A DNA stretch of 36,225 bases from Bacillota bacterium (GCA_023416695.1 JAEZGY010000011.1:1-36225), one strand, 5' to 3'; positions 23,161 to 31,830 are shown, counted from the stretch's first letter. The notes: generated by a model not told the origin, from the sequence alone. Translations and numbers: made by a program.

Positions 23161-23194
23161 AAACTCATCCAGTTGATTAGTTCTGGATGAGTTT
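23161..23194 (-). terminator. Terminator of the PH-domain/lipoprotein unit
   Basis: 12-bp perfect stem AAACTCATCCAG (23161-23172) / CTGGATGAGTTT (23183-23194), 10-nt loop, followed on the minus strand by TTTTTAATAT. It starts 8 nt after the stop. Confidence 0.75.
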
Positions 23195-23202
23195 GTTTAA
23201 GT

Positions 23203-23589
23203 TTATTGAATGACATTAATATCCTCTACATCATCAAACTCAGCAGCATTCGCAATATCCATAGTATGCAAGGTTCTTCTCTTAATTCTTGCCTCTTCTG
23301 AAGCAGTTCTTAAAAAGTCCTTAATCTCATTGGAATGTTTAATGTGTAAAAGTTTTAACTCTGGATGCGTAATATCACCAGTATAGCAAACCACAGTACC
23401 TGTCCTATTCATTCTGTCTAAGAAACTTCGAATCAGTCTTACATCTTGAATCTTATACATATACGCATCATCTTCAACAATACTAAGAAAACCAGACTTA
23501 ATTGTCACCTTGTTTTCATCTATCGTATATTTGGTGAACGTCCAAGGTAAGCCAAAAAGTCTTGTTCTCTTTCTCTCTACGAATTCCAT
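23203..23589 (-). CDS. Small PH-domain protein
   Basis: 128 residues. The layout (ERKRTRLFGLPWTFTKYTIDENKVTIKSGFLSI... in parts, then a region with MYKIQDVRLIRSFLDRM and GTVVCYTGD, and ELKLLHIKHSNEIKDFL) is that of a bacterial pleckstrin-homology-like domain (bPH_2, YdbS/YdbT-like), with seven strands and a closing helix to about residue 100. The remainder is a charged tail. Unlike YdbS there are no membrane helices, so it is a free cytoplasmic domain. It follows the lipoprotein gene by 29 nt and shares its terminator. Function of the family is not settled. Confidence 0.75.
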   Translation of the reverse strand: MEFVERKRTRLFGLPWTFTKYTIDENKVTIKSGFLSIVEDDAYMYKIQDVRLIRSFLDRMNRTGTVVCYTGDITHPELKLLHIKHSNEIKDFLRTASEEARIKRRTLHTMDIANAAEFDDVEDINVIQ

Positions 23590-23618
23590 AATCCCACTCC
23601 TTCATCTTATACAAATAA

Positions 23619-24359
23619 TCAATTTAACCTAAGCTCGCAAGAGTTCTTATCTTGTAATAATACTAAGTTGGTATCCTTTGTATTTGATTTTTCCTCTATT
23701 TCAAAAGCAACTAAAAAATCTGTAGACTTACCTGAGGCAAGATTTACATCCAAATACTGTGCATCATTCTCTAAAATAGTACTTAAAGAAGAATACCACT
23801 TATTATTTAAATACAGATAATATGTAATCCCCTTCTTCCCCAACTGAAAATCAGTTTTCTTGTTACTGTTATTCTTAGCAGAAAGAGTTACAATATATAA
23901 TTTATAACCTTGCTGGGCTGTAATACAATAAGCTGATGCATTCTCTGGATAAGAAACATATTCTTTGCTACTTTTTATGGATATTGAAACATCCTTAACC
24001 CCATAAATATCGCTTAAGCTAACAGGTGTAGTGTTTGCCGTTAGGTTGGTGTTAATATTAGGGTTATCCGAAGCTATTGGTGAGGCGGAAGGCTTGTCCG
24101 GCTTTTTAGTGACAATAGGCTTTACCTCTGTAGTCGGTGTCGCTTTTGGTGTCGCTTCTACCTCAGGTGGCTCTGTTGCACTCTTTGTAGGCTCTGTATA
24201 CACTAGCTTCTTCGCATCATCAGATCCATAACGCAACAATAGGTCAGCCACATATTCAGCGACCACTTCATTATTTGAATTATCAAGCGGGATTTCTTTG
24301 GCACAGCCAGTCAAAAAACACCCCATAAGAACTAGTGCTACTATAAACGTTTTCTTCAT
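23619..24359 (-). CDS. Lipoprotein with Pro/Thr-rich linker, unrecognised
   Basis: 246 residues. The signal sequence MKKTFIVALVLMGCFLTGCAKE has a lipobox LTGC with the lipidated Cys at 19. A Pro/Thr/Lys-rich linker runs from about 55 to 115 and a beta-sandwich-like domain from about 120 to 245 (YKLYIVTLSAKNNSNKKTDF, then LNNKWYSSLSTILENDAQY), similar in plan to DUF4352-type extracellular domains. It would be anchored on the outer face of the membrane. GGAGG precedes the ATG. It is the first gene of a two-gene unit with the PH-domain protein. I cannot name a function. Confidence 0.75.
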   Translation of the reverse strand: MKKTFIVALVLMGCFLTGCAKEIPLDNSNNEVVAEYVADLLLRYGSDDAKKLVYTEPTKSATEPPEVEATPKATPTTEVKPIVTKKPDKPSASPIASDNPNINTNLTANTTPVSLSDIYGVKDVSISIKSSKEYVSYPENASAYCITAQQGYKLYIVTLSAKNNSNKKTDFQLGKKGITYYLYLNNKWYSSLSTILENDAQYLDVNLASGKSTDFLVAFEIEEKSNTKDTNLVLLQDKNSCELRLN

Positions 24360-24395
24360 ATGTGGCCTCCTAAATAATAGCTGTCATTATTTATA

Positions 24396-24424
24396 ATTCT
24401 AACACTAAACCAAACCGAAAACAA
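24396..24424 (-). promoter_or_regulatory. Probable promoter of the lipoprotein gene
   Basis: Minus strand -35 TTGTTT (24419-24424), 17-nt spacer, -10 TAGAAT (24396-24401). The start would be near 24389, with a 30-nt leader. No clear hairpin terminator for the upstream kinase gene was found between 24425 and 24476. Confidence 0.5.
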
Positions 24425-24476
24425 TGATAATATAAAAAATTGCTTTATTCCTATTTAAGAGGAAATAAATTATGCA

Positions 24477-26006
24477 CTATTTTACTTGTCCATCACATTC
24501 GAACCAGAACTCTACACCATCTTCAGTGTTAAATACACCATATTGTTGATTATGGGCATCCATAATAGCTTTTACAATACTTAAGCCTATTCCATTACCG
24601 CCATATTCTCTTGTTCTTGCTTTATCGACTTTATAGAACTTTCTCCATAAATTCTCAATATCCTCTTCAGGAATGGAATCACCAGTATTAAAAACAGATA
24701 CTCTCACAATACCATCCCGAACTATATACGATTTAATCTTAATAATGTTTGGATCCTTAACATGATTCATGGCATTACTAATATAATTTGTAATAACCTC
24801 TTCAATCATATATTGGTCAGCCCAAACATAGCATTCCCTCTCACCCTCATACATAAATGTAACCATTTTTTGATTTCCAACAATTTCAAAAGTTTGTACA
24901 ACAGATTTTATTACCTGAATAATGTCAAAGTGATTGAATTCTATCACATTATTGCCTGATTCAATTTGGTTTAGAGATAATAATTTTTTAACCATACTAT
25001 TCATTTTCATTGCTTCGTCAATGATTACTTCACAATAAAACTCTCTGCTTTCAATGTCATCTGAAATGTTATCCTTTAAGCCTTCTGCATAACCTTGAAT
25101 CAATGCAATTGGTGTCTTTAGTTCATGAGTTACATTAGACAAAAATTCTGTACGCATTTCTTCGATCTCAACCTTTTTTGCAATATCCTTTTGCAATTCA
25201 TTATTGGCTGACTTTAATTCAGAAATGGTTAATTCTAACTGCTCTGACAACGTATTTATACTGTTACCTAATAATCCAAGCTCATCCTTTCTATTGTCTT
25301 CATACTTTATAGAAAAGTCCAAATTAGACATAGCATAGGCAATATGAGAAAGATCATAGATAGGCTTAGTGAAATTATTCGAAATCAGAAGCATAACAAG
25401 ACTACCTATAATCACCACAATGATACCAACGTAAACCAAAAATCGGTTAGCAACATTGACAGCTTCATAGATTCCATCTAGGTTAGATCTAATATAGATA
25501 AAATGTTTAGAATTATTTATTACACCAAACAAATCAATGTAATCAGTTTGAGAAGTGTCATCATATACCTTAATTAAATGGTATTTCTCATCAGACTTCA
25601 GTTCTTCCACCTCTGGATTGGTGTTTGATTTAAAAAAATTATTGATACGTTGCTGCATAATAGTAATTTGTGGACCACTCATTTTCAGTGGATAATCTGT
25701 ATCATACATTGTTTGCTGTAATAGCAAATTATTACGTAATGTAAAAATGTTGATAGATACATTATTATTTCCCTCTAGCTTACTCATATCTCTAGAGAAT
25801 TTATCATCCTTATATACATCGGGACTGCTTAAATATTTTACAAATATATCTTCCGCTTCTAAACGTGTCTCTTCTATCGTCTTAACCTTATATTTTACAT
25901 AATAATCTGGTAAGAACTTAACATTCAGGAACCAGAATATAAGAATAGAAGCTAATAATAAGACAATTAAGCTTATTATCATCTTTACTCGAATGGAATG
26001 CTTCAT
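24477..26006 (-). CDS. Sensor histidine kinase with HAMP domain
   Basis: 509 residues from the start MKHSIRVKMIISL. First membrane helix about 9-28, an extracellular sensor of about 160 residues (28-187), second helix about 188-208, HAMP about 209-262, HisKA about 275-345 with the phosphoacceptor H294 in FLSNVTHELKTPIALIQGY, and a HATPase_c domain with N-box EEVITNYISNAMNH and glycine motifs NTGDSIPEED and GGNGIGLSIV. The ATG at 26006 was chosen because GGAGG lies eight bases upstream; an ATG at 26021 has an SD too close to it. It follows the response regulator by 17 nt and is its obvious partner. The signal sensed is unknown. Confidence 0.93.
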   Translation of the reverse strand: MKHSIRVKMIISLIVLLLASILIFWFLNVKFLPDYYVKYKVKTIEETRLEAEDIFVKYLSSPDVYKDDKFSRDMSKLEGNNNVSINIFTLRNNLLLQQTMYDTDYPLKMSGPQITIMQQRINNFFKSNTNPEVEELKSDEKYHLIKVYDDTSQTDYIDLFGVINNSKHFIYIRSNLDGIYEAVNVANRFLVYVGIIVVIIGSLVMLLISNNFTKPIYDLSHIAYAMSNLDFSIKYEDNRKDELGLLGNSINTLSEQLELTISELKSANNELQKDIAKKVEIEEMRTEFLSNVTHELKTPIALIQGYAEGLKDNISDDIESREFYCEVIIDEAMKMNSMVKKLLSLNQIESGNNVIEFNHFDIIQVIKSVVQTFEIVGNQKMVTFMYEGERECYVWADQYMIEEVITNYISNAMNHVKDPNIIKIKSYIVRDGIVRVSVFNTGDSIPEEDIENLWRKFYKVDKARTREYGGNGIGLSIVKAIMDAHNQQYGVFNTEDGVEFWFECDGQVK

Positions 26007-26023
26007 TGTTATTTCCTCCATTC

Positions 26024-26698
26024 CTATATTACTTCAAATTTATATCCCATTCCCCATATTGTTTTAATATAATCTCCCTTATCTCCCATTTTATTACGAA
26101 GCTTTTTTACGTGGGTATCTATAGTTCTAGCATCTCCATAGTAATCATAATTCCAAACATTATTAAGAATCCGCTCCCTAGAAAGCGCAACTCCTTGATT
26201 TACAACAAAGTAAGTTAATAACTCAAATTCCTTGAAACTAAGTTCTATTTCCTTCCCATCAATCTTTACTAAATGAGCTGATTTATCTAAGGTAATTCCA
26301 CCAATCTCATATACTTTATTTTCATCACTATTTGAACGCCTAAGAACTGCTTCTACTCTTGCCACAAGTATTTTAGGACTAAACGGCTTAGATATATATT
26401 CATCTACCCCATACTCAAATCCTAAAAGTTCATCACGTTCTTCACTCTTGGCTGTCAACATGATAATTGGTACCTTAGAATATTGACGTATCTCTTTTAA
26501 AACCTGATAACCATCCATTTTAGGCATCATTACATCTAGGATAATTAGTGCAATATCTTTCTTTTCAAAAAAAATATCCACTGCTTGTTCCCCATTCTCC
26601 GCCTCTATTACATCATAATTATTACGAACTAAAAAGTCACGAACTAGTTTTCTCATTCTGCTTTCATCATCTACTACTAGAATCTTTAAGTTGCTCAT
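26024..26698 (-). CDS. OmpR/PhoB-family response regulator
   Basis: 224 residues from MSNLKILVVDDESRM. The receiver domain (1-120) has acidic residues D10/D11, phosphoacceptor D55 in LIILDVMMPKMDGYQ, T82 and K104. The C-terminal winged-helix DNA-binding domain (about 130-223) has the OmpR pattern LSFKEFELLTYFVVNQG and DTHVKKLRNKMGDKGDYIKTIWG in parts. It activates or represses target promoters when phosphorylated by the adjacent kinase. The ATG at 26698 is favoured by AAGGTG six bases upstream; a GTG at 26707 overlaps that SD. No promoter could be picked with confidence in the 118 nt upstream. Confidence 0.95.
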   Translation of the reverse strand: MSNLKILVVDDESRMRKLVRDFLVRNNYDVIEAENGEQAVDIFFEKKDIALIILDVMMPKMDGYQVLKEIRQYSKVPIIMLTAKSEERDELLGFEYGVDEYISKPFSPKILVARVEAVLRRSNSDENKVYEIGGITLDKSAHLVKIDGKEIELSFKEFELLTYFVVNQGVALSRERILNNVWNYDYYGDARTIDTHVKKLRNKMGDKGDYIKTIWGMGYKFEVI

Positions 26699-26816
26699 TT
26701 TAATCACCTTACCCTTTCCATCAAAGAAGTAAACTAATGCTTTAAATTATCTAATACTCCTAAATTACCATATTTCTATGACGAAATTGTGAAAACTACT
26801 TCTTATAAGATATCTT

Positions 26817-27383
26817 CTATTTGCCATCCTGTATTTGATTTAATAATTCTTCCCTCTGTTCTATCTCATCTTCTTTTTGCTGTAATTCCTGTTTCCAAGA
26901 GGAATACTTATTAAGAATCTCCGCTTCTAGTTTACTTTGGTCATTATTATTATTTAATAAAGCTATAACCATCATAGCAATTATAACTATGATCAATAAA
27001 AAATTAGCAAATAGACTGATTTTTTTCTGTCGATTTACTTTTTCAAATAAGCCCTTATATTTATCTACTTGTCTATTTGCAGCTGATTCGCTTAGTAGTT
27101 TTTCTCCCTTTGCTTTAACAGGAATAGGAAGAAGTGAATCTTCTGTTATGACCTCTTCCTTTAAAAGTAGTTGTCGTAACTCCTCAAGAAAATTATACCC
27201 AATTATTGTATCAAAAGTCTCTTTTTGAATTAAATTTGCATACAATTTGGCAACAACTTTTATATTATCAAGATTTGTATTAGCTCTGATATAGGCAATT
27301 GTCTCCTGCTCTTTTTTTGCTTTCATATAATCATTATTATTAGAAAATGTGTAACATTGTACTTTCCATTTATCATTTGGCAT
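26817..27383 (-). CDS. Unrecognised membrane protein with C-terminal coiled coil
   Basis: 188 residues. A soluble N-terminal region (about 1-118), with a well-defined helical part (EELRQLLLKEEVITEDSLLPIPV), is followed by one membrane helix at about 122-142 (LFANFLLIIVIIAMMVIALL) and a coiled coil to the end (SKLEAEILNKYSSWKQELQQ and onward, Glu/Gln/Lys-rich). There is no signal sequence, so the N-terminus is probably cytoplasmic and the coiled coil outside. It lies upstream of the two-component pair in the same direction, separated by 118 nt. Coding is supported by the GGGAGGGAAA ribosome binding site and a full-length open frame. No function can be named. Confidence 0.7.
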   Translation of the reverse strand: MPNDKWKVQCYTFSNNNDYMKAKKEQETIAYIRANTNLDNIKVVAKLYANLIQKETFDTIIGYNFLEELRQLLLKEEVITEDSLLPIPVKAKGEKLLSESAANRQVDKYKGLFEKVNRQKKISLFANFLLIIVIIAMMVIALLNNNNDQSKLEAEILNKYSSWKQELQQKEDEIEQREELLNQIQDGK

Positions 27384-27558
27384 CCTATTTCCCTCCCAGA
27401 TAAATCACTCTATAGGTATTATCCTTTATAACTAATATATCTTTATTGTAAGGTTTTCTTGTAAAAATTTCAATTCTATACTTTATTTTACATTATTATT
27501 TGTATTTAGTAAAATTAGAATCTTGTAATTTTAGTCTCAATCTAATATGTAACAAAAA

Positions 27559-27590
27559 AATCCTGGAAGCATTTAATAACTTCCAGGATT
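27559..27590 (-). terminator. Terminator of ssrA
   Basis: 11-bp perfect stem AATCCTGGAAG (27559-27569) / CTTCCAGGATT (27580-27590), 10-nt loop, then seven T on the minus strand. It lies 13 nt after the mature 3' end of tmRNA. Confidence 0.85.
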
Positions 27591-27603
27591 TCATCTTCCA
27601 TAA

Positions 27604-27939
27604 TGGAGTAGACGGGAGTCGAACCCGTGTCCAAAAGCCCATTCATTGTCCTTCTACTATCATAGTCAATTATTTGACATTCCCTCTATCGAACTTAAAT
27701 TGACATAATTTCGATTTCAGTAGCTTCATCATACGCCCACATACTCAAAGCTTTGTATATGTCGTTTCCTACAAAGTCGATGCCTGAGTTTAAAGTGTAG
27801 GTGCTTTAAGTCAGACAGCTGCCACTAGGCAGCGTAAGCTAAATTATCTTCAGCGTTTATATTTATTTTTGTGAGTTAACGTATCACCTACGGATAGCTT
27901 CTCCAACTTCAAAACCCCTGTCGAAACCATTACTACCCC
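27604..27939 (-). ncRNA. ssrA: tmRNA
   Basis: 336 nt. The ends pair as an acceptor stem, 5' GGGGTAG with 3' CTACTCC plus discriminator A; CCA is not encoded. The 3' side carries the T-arm GGACACGGGTTCGACTCCCG and the 5' side the typical TAATGGTTTCGACAGG. The tag frame at 27825-27854 reads AEDNLAYAA followed by TAG, with the stop codon in the loop of a GCTGCC/GGCAGC hairpin, as usual for tmRNA. With SmpB it releases ribosomes stalled on broken mRNA and tags the product for proteolysis. It lies 82 nt after smpB and has its own promoter and terminator. The exact resume codon (GCT versus the preceding AAC) is inferred. Confidence 0.97.
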
Positions 27940-27982
27940 GAATTGCATAGTAATGTTATTCATATATAAACGTCTGATAATG

Positions 27983-28011
27983 ATATTATTATAAATTTTC
28001 TATTTTGTCAA
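27983..28011 (-). promoter_or_regulatory. Sigma-A promoter of ssrA
   Basis: Minus strand perfect -35 TTGACA (28006-28011), 17-nt spacer, -10 TAATAT (27983-27988). A start near 27976 would give a 5' extension of about 37 nt removed by RNase P. Confidence 0.65.
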
Positions 28012-28021
28012 TGGAAAACAT

Positions 28022-28489
28022 TTAATATAGATTTTTAACTTTAAAACTTTTTTCTGCTTCACGACGTTGGTCTTTTTTTGCAATATCCTGGCGCTTATCA
28101 TATAGTTTTTTACCTCTTGCTAGACCAATTTCTAGCTTAACAAGGCTTTTACTCAAATAAACATTTAACGGAACTAAAGTATAACCCTTCTGTTGGATTT
28201 CCCCTGCTAATTTATTAATTTCGTATTTATGCAACAATAACTTTCTCACCCTTAAGGGATCTTTATTGAATATATTACCTTTTTCATAAGGAGAGATATG
28301 CATGTTGTAAATGTACACTTCTCCCTTTTCTATACGAATAAAAGATTCCTTAATACTACACTTTCCTAGACGTAAAGACTTAACCTCTGTTCCATGAAGT
28401 GCAATGCCTGCTTCATATTTTTCTTCTATGAAATAATCAAAAAAGGCTTTTTTGTTATTGGCAATTAATTTTTTCGTTTCCTTTGCCAT
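28022..28489 (-). CDS. smpB: SsrA-binding protein SmpB
   Basis: 155 residues, normal length. It binds the tRNA-like part of tmRNA and guides it into stalled ribosomes. Diagnostic segments: IANNKKAFFDYFIEEKYEAGIALHGTEVKSLR in parts (about 8-40), the IKESFIRIEKGEVYIYNMHISPYE core, LVKLEIGLARGKKLYDKRQDI, and the basic tail that enters the mRNA channel (KKDQRREAEKSFKVKNLY). GGAG lies seven bases before the ATG. It is placed between rnr and ssrA, the usual arrangement in Firmicutes. Confidence 0.97.
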   Translation of the reverse strand: MAKETKKLIANNKKAFFDYFIEEKYEAGIALHGTEVKSLRLGKCSIKESFIRIEKGEVYIYNMHISPYEKGNIFNKDPLRVRKLLLHKYEINKLAGEIQQKGYTLVPLNVYLSKSLVKLEIGLARGKKLYDKRQDIAKKDQRREAEKSFKVKNLY

Positions 28490-28575
28490 TTCATTTCTCC
28501 AATCTTACATACTATTTCTATTATATCGAAAAGTAAATAATTTTCAACCAATGATTTTATTAAGGTAAGAAACAA

Positions 28576-28614
28576 AACAGTGGAGCACCATAATATATAG
28601 CGTCTTCCACTGTT
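28576..28614 (-). terminator. Possible terminator or processing hairpin between rnr and smpB
   Basis: 9-bp stem AACAGTGGA (28576-28584) / TCCACTGTT (28606-28614), 21-nt loop, followed on the minus strand by TTTGTTTC. It lies 26 nt after the rnr stop. The long loop and imperfect T-run suggest partial termination. Confidence 0.5.
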
Positions 28615-28639
28615 CCTTTGTGATTTATATATATCTCTC

Positions 28640-30784
28640 TTACTCTGTTGTTTCTTCCTTCTCTTCCTCAGCAAGAACAAAATCTACTGTACGTGCTAAA
28701 GAGTCCACACCATCTACTATAATTTTGATTTTCTGACCTAATTTATATACCTTCTTGGTGTGCTCACCTACCATGGTATAAGTTTCCTCATCATAGTAAT
28801 AATAATCATCCTTTAAATTCGTCACTTTGATCATGCCTTCACAGGTATTAGGAAGTTCCACGTACATGCCCCAGGTTGTGATACTAGAAATAACCCCTTC
28901 AAAGGTTTCCCCAATAAACTGCTTCATATACTGTGCTTTCTTAAGCTTGTCAACTTCACGTTCTGCCTCATCTGCACGACGTTCCATTGCGCTAGACTGT
29001 GCAGCAACATCCGGAAGTATCTTCTCATAGTGATTGGAACGCTTCTCACTCATTCCTCGACGTAGATTTTCTTTTATAATACGATGAATCTGTAAATCAG
29101 GGTATCGACGAATCGGAGAGGTAAAATGACAATAATACTTGGTTGATAATCCAAAATGTCCATCATTGGATACAGTATATTTGGCTTGCTTCATGCTTCT
29201 TAAGGTAAGTCTACTAATCAATGCCTCCTCAGGTGAGCCCTCCACTTTATCTAATAGCTTCTGAACCTCCTTTGGATGAATCTCATCCTGACCAACCTTT
29301 ATGGTGTAGCCAAAGTTATTTATAAAAATACCTAATTTTTGAATTTTTTCTTCATCAGGTGCCTCATGGGTACGATACACAAATGGAATGTCTTGCCAGA
29401 AATAATCCTCCGCTACAGTTTCATTTGCTGCTAGCATGAAATCTTCAATTATTCTGGTTGCTGTATTTCGTTCATATGGCTTAATATCAATAGGTTTTCC
29501 CTTTTTATCAAGAGTAATCTTACTTTCTGGAAAATCAAAATCGATGCCACCTCTTTTTCTTCTCTTCTCTCGTAAAATTGCAGCTAACTCCTGCATTAAT
29601 TCAAACATTGGTACTAGTGGTTCATATTCTTTTCGTTCACCTTCGTCACCATCTAATATTTTTTGAACACTGGTATAGGACATACGTCTAGTTACCCTAA
29701 CTACCGTCTCTGCAATCTTGTGACTTACTATATTACCCTTTGAATCAATATCCATAAAGCAGCTTAAAGCCAAACGATCAACACCTGCATTTAGAGAACA
29801 GATGCCATTAGAAAGCTTATGAGGAAGCATTGGGATTACACGGTCGACTAAATACACACTAGTGCCCCTTTTTAGTGCTTCTTGATCTAATACTGACCCT
29901 TCCTTAACATAATTAGAGACATCAGCAATGTGAACCCCTAGTTTGTATATCTCTCCTTCCTTACTAATGGTAATGGCATCATCTAAGTCCTTTGCATCTT
30001 CTCCATCAATGGTTACCATCTGCCAATCTCGAATATTAACTCTACCACCAATATCATCCGGATTAACTTCATCAGAGATATCATCAATGTATTTCATTAC
30101 TGGTCCAGGAAACTCCGTTGGTAAATTGTACCCCTTCACGATAGACATAATGTCCACACCAGGATCGTTAATATGCCCTAAAATCTCAACGATCTTACCT
30201 TCAGGCTTCTTGTCCTTATTGCCATAGTCAGTTATCTTTACTACAACCTTATGCCCCGTAACAGCACCTTTACTAAATTCTTTTGGAATATAAATATCTC
30301 TATTAAACTTCTGATTATCTGTAACTACAAATCCATAGTTTTTACTCTTAGCAAAGGTTCCCACTACTTCATCCGTCTTACGTTCTAAAATGGATACGAT
30401 CACACCTTCTCTTCGTTTACCAGTCTGACCTTCTAATACTTTAACTTGCACAATATCATTGTGTAGAGCACCTTTTTGTGCATTTTCAGGAATGAAGATA
30501 TCTTGATCTTCACCTTCAATTTCAACAAATCCAAAGCCTTTGCTATTACCTATAAATGTACCTACCTTTACATTATCTGCTGATACCTTAAATTTACCTT
30601 TAACATCGATGGTAATCTTACCTTCACTAACCAAACTTTCTAAAACTTCTCTTAAATCTTCTTTTTCATTCTTTGGAACCTGCAAAGTCACTACTAATTC
30701 CTTAAACTTTAATGGTCGGTACTCTTTGCTGCTTATATACGAAAATACAACTTCCTTCTTTTGTTCTAATATTTGTTTATCCAT
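28640..30784 (-). CDS. rnr: Ribonuclease R
   Basis: 714 residues, a 3'-to-5' exoribonuclease that degrades structured RNA and, in the trans-translation pathway, the defective mRNA. Domains in order: N-terminal winged-helix region (about 1-70), two cold-shock domains (about 72-235; KVGTFIGNSKGFGFVEIEG, VVGTFAKSKNYGFVV), the RNB catalytic domain (about 250-580, with the metal-binding DGEDAKDLDDAI), and an S1 domain (about 625-705; GETFEGVISSITTWGMYVELP). The Shine-Dalgarno is weak: AGAAAGG ends 13 nt before the ATG and no alternative start is in frame. Translation efficiency may be low or controlled. A C-terminal Glu-rich tail closes the protein. Confidence 0.96.
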   Translation of the reverse strand: MDKQILEQKKEVVFSYISSKEYRPLKFKELVVTLQVPKNEKEDLREVLESLVSEGKITIDVKGKFKVSADNVKVGTFIGNSKGFGFVEIEGEDQDIFIPENAQKGALHNDIVQVKVLEGQTGKRREGVIVSILERKTDEVVGTFAKSKNYGFVVTDNQKFNRDIYIPKEFSKGAVTGHKVVVKITDYGNKDKKPEGKIVEILGHINDPGVDIMSIVKGYNLPTEFPGPVMKYIDDISDEVNPDDIGGRVNIRDWQMVTIDGEDAKDLDDAITISKEGEIYKLGVHIADVSNYVKEGSVLDQEALKRGTSVYLVDRVIPMLPHKLSNGICSLNAGVDRLALSCFMDIDSKGNIVSHKIAETVVRVTRRMSYTSVQKILDGDEGERKEYEPLVPMFELMQELAAILREKRRKRGGIDFDFPESKITLDKKGKPIDIKPYERNTATRIIEDFMLAANETVAEDYFWQDIPFVYRTHEAPDEEKIQKLGIFINNFGYTIKVGQDEIHPKEVQKLLDKVEGSPEEALISRLTLRSMKQAKYTVSNDGHFGLSTKYYCHFTSPIRRYPDLQIHRIIKENLRRGMSEKRSNHYEKILPDVAAQSSAMERRADEAEREVDKLKKAQYMKQFIGETFEGVISSITTWGMYVELPNTCEGMIKVTNLKDDYYYYDEETYTMVGEHTKKVYKLGQKIKIIVDGVDSLARTVDFVLAEEEKEETTE

Positions 30785-30848
30785 CTGAGAATGCCAGCCT
30801 TTCTTGTTGTATTCCTTTTGTATTATGGGAACTAAATCTTATAAAAAT

Positions 30849-30857
30849 ATTATAGCA
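30849..30857 (-). promoter_or_regulatory. Possible extended -10 promoter of rnr
   Basis: Minus strand TGCTATAAT (30849-30857), an extended -10 with no good -35 at 17 nt (TTATAA). A start near 30842 leaves a leader of about 58 nt. Confidence 0.4.
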
Positions 30858-30898
30858 TAAGTTATACATAATTATAAGTAATAAGCCCTTATTCTTCA

Positions 30899-31363
30899 TT
30901 AATCCTTGGATATAATCAAACGTTTAAAAGCTTCTTCTACTTCAGACTGTGATGAGGTACTACCCAAAATAACACAAGTACTTGCATCCTTAACCATGAG
31001 TATGATATTATTTTCCTCTCCTGTTGTACCATTATAGTTATAGAATACATATGTATTTCCATCTTTTTCTGATTCTTCAATTAACTTCGCTTTTTCGTCT
31101 GTTAAAACAGCTTTTTTTAAATCTTCATAATTTTTTGTTGTACCAAAAACGCCCTGTAAGATAGTATCTCCATTATAATTAACAGAAAAACTACCATCCT
31201 TCTGTTTAATAGACCAATCACTTGATGTATCCAGTTTTATCTTTATTTTATCACCTGTTTCAACCGAAAACGTATAGGCAAAGGAAGATTTACACGCAAT
31301 TAAAGTACTTAACATAATGCATACAACAACGACTGCTCTACTAAGTAAAGTTATTTTTCTCAT
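30899..31363 (-). CDS. Small exported protein, probable lipoprotein, unrecognised
   Basis: 154 residues. The N-terminus MRKITLLSRAVVVVCIMLSTLIACKSSFAYTF has a basic start and a hydrophobic stretch with a possible lipobox LIAC (Cys 24); cleavage after SFA by signal peptidase I is the alternative. The rest is a beta-rich domain (about 30-150) with VETGDKIKIKLDTSSDW, DGNTYVFYNYNGTTGEENNIILMVKD in parts and a final helix EVEEAFKRLI, resembling small PsbP/LolA-like secreted domains of unknown role. It has its own strong promoter. It occupies the place held by the yvaK esterase in Bacillus between secG and rnr, but is unrelated to it. Confidence 0.75.
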   Translation of the reverse strand: MRKITLLSRAVVVVCIMLSTLIACKSSFAYTFSVETGDKIKIKLDTSSDWSIKQKDGSFSVNYNGDTILQGVFGTTKNYEDLKKAVLTDEKAKLIEESEKDGNTYVFYNYNGTTGEENNIILMVKDASTCVILGSTSSQSEVEEAFKRLIISKD

Positions 31364-31438
31364 ACAATTTGCCTCCTTTTGTAATAAAAATTAAATTTTT
31401 CATGATATTTATAGGTCATTACAAACTATTATCTGTAA

Positions 31439-31467
31439 ATTATACCATAATAGAAACAGTACATCAA
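31439..31467 (-). promoter_or_regulatory. Sigma-A promoter of the small exported protein
   Basis: Minus strand -35 TTGATG (31462-31467), 17-nt spacer, extended perfect -10 TGGTATAAT (TATAAT at 31439-31444). A start near 31432 gives a leader of about 70 nt. Confidence 0.65.
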
Positions 31468-31510
31468 ATGTATTAGTAAGTTTCTGTAGAACTTTAAATT
31501 AAATAATAAA

Positions 31511-31538
31511 AAGGGCACTTCTAAAAAGAAGCGCCCTT
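31511..31538 (-). terminator. Terminator of secG
   Basis: 12-bp stem between 31511-31522 and 31527-31538 (AAGGGCGCTTCT pairing with AGAAGTGCCCTT in the transcript, one G-U), four-base loop, followed by TTTATTATTT. It lies 19 nt after the stop. Confidence 0.85.
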
Positions 31539-31557
31539 CACTTGTTAATATCATTGA

Positions 31558-31800
31558 TTATTCCCAAAATCCCATATTAAGTAATGCAGAAAGAACAACA
31601 AATAAAACAGCCAGTACAGCAGTTATTTTGTTTAAAGAACCATCTAATGTACGACCTTTGTTCTTGCCCCAGTAAGTATCTGCAGCACCACTAATAGTAC
31701 CTAAGCCAGCAGATTTACCTTCCTGCATAAGTACAATTATAACTAAACCAATACATATTGCGATATATGCAATTATCGTAATAACCTTAAGAACAGCCAT
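31558..31800 (-). CDS. secG: Preprotein translocase subunit SecG
   Basis: 80 residues, normal for SecG. Two membrane helices (about 4-25 and 55-75) with the conserved cytoplasmic loop LMQEGKSAGLGTISGAADTYWGKNKGRTLDG in parts. SecG assists the SecYE channel in protein export. AGGAGGTG precedes the ATG by about six bases. It has a promoter inside the gpmI-secG gap and a strong terminator, so it is likely monocistronic, although readthrough from gpmI is possible. Its place between the glycolytic genes and rnr-smpB-ssrA matches Bacillus. Confidence 0.95.
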   Translation of the reverse strand: MAVLKVITIIAYIAICIGLVIIVLMQEGKSAGLGTISGAADTYWGKNKGRTLDGSLNKITAVLAVLFVVLSALLNMGFWE

Positions 31801-31830
31801 CCCTTACACCTCCTAATGCTTAACGCAATA

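Noticed and set aside
28465..28680. 71-codon minus-strand frame between rnr and smpB
   Set aside because: It overlaps the end of rnr and the start of smpB in another frame, runs through a hairpin and shows no domain or RBS.
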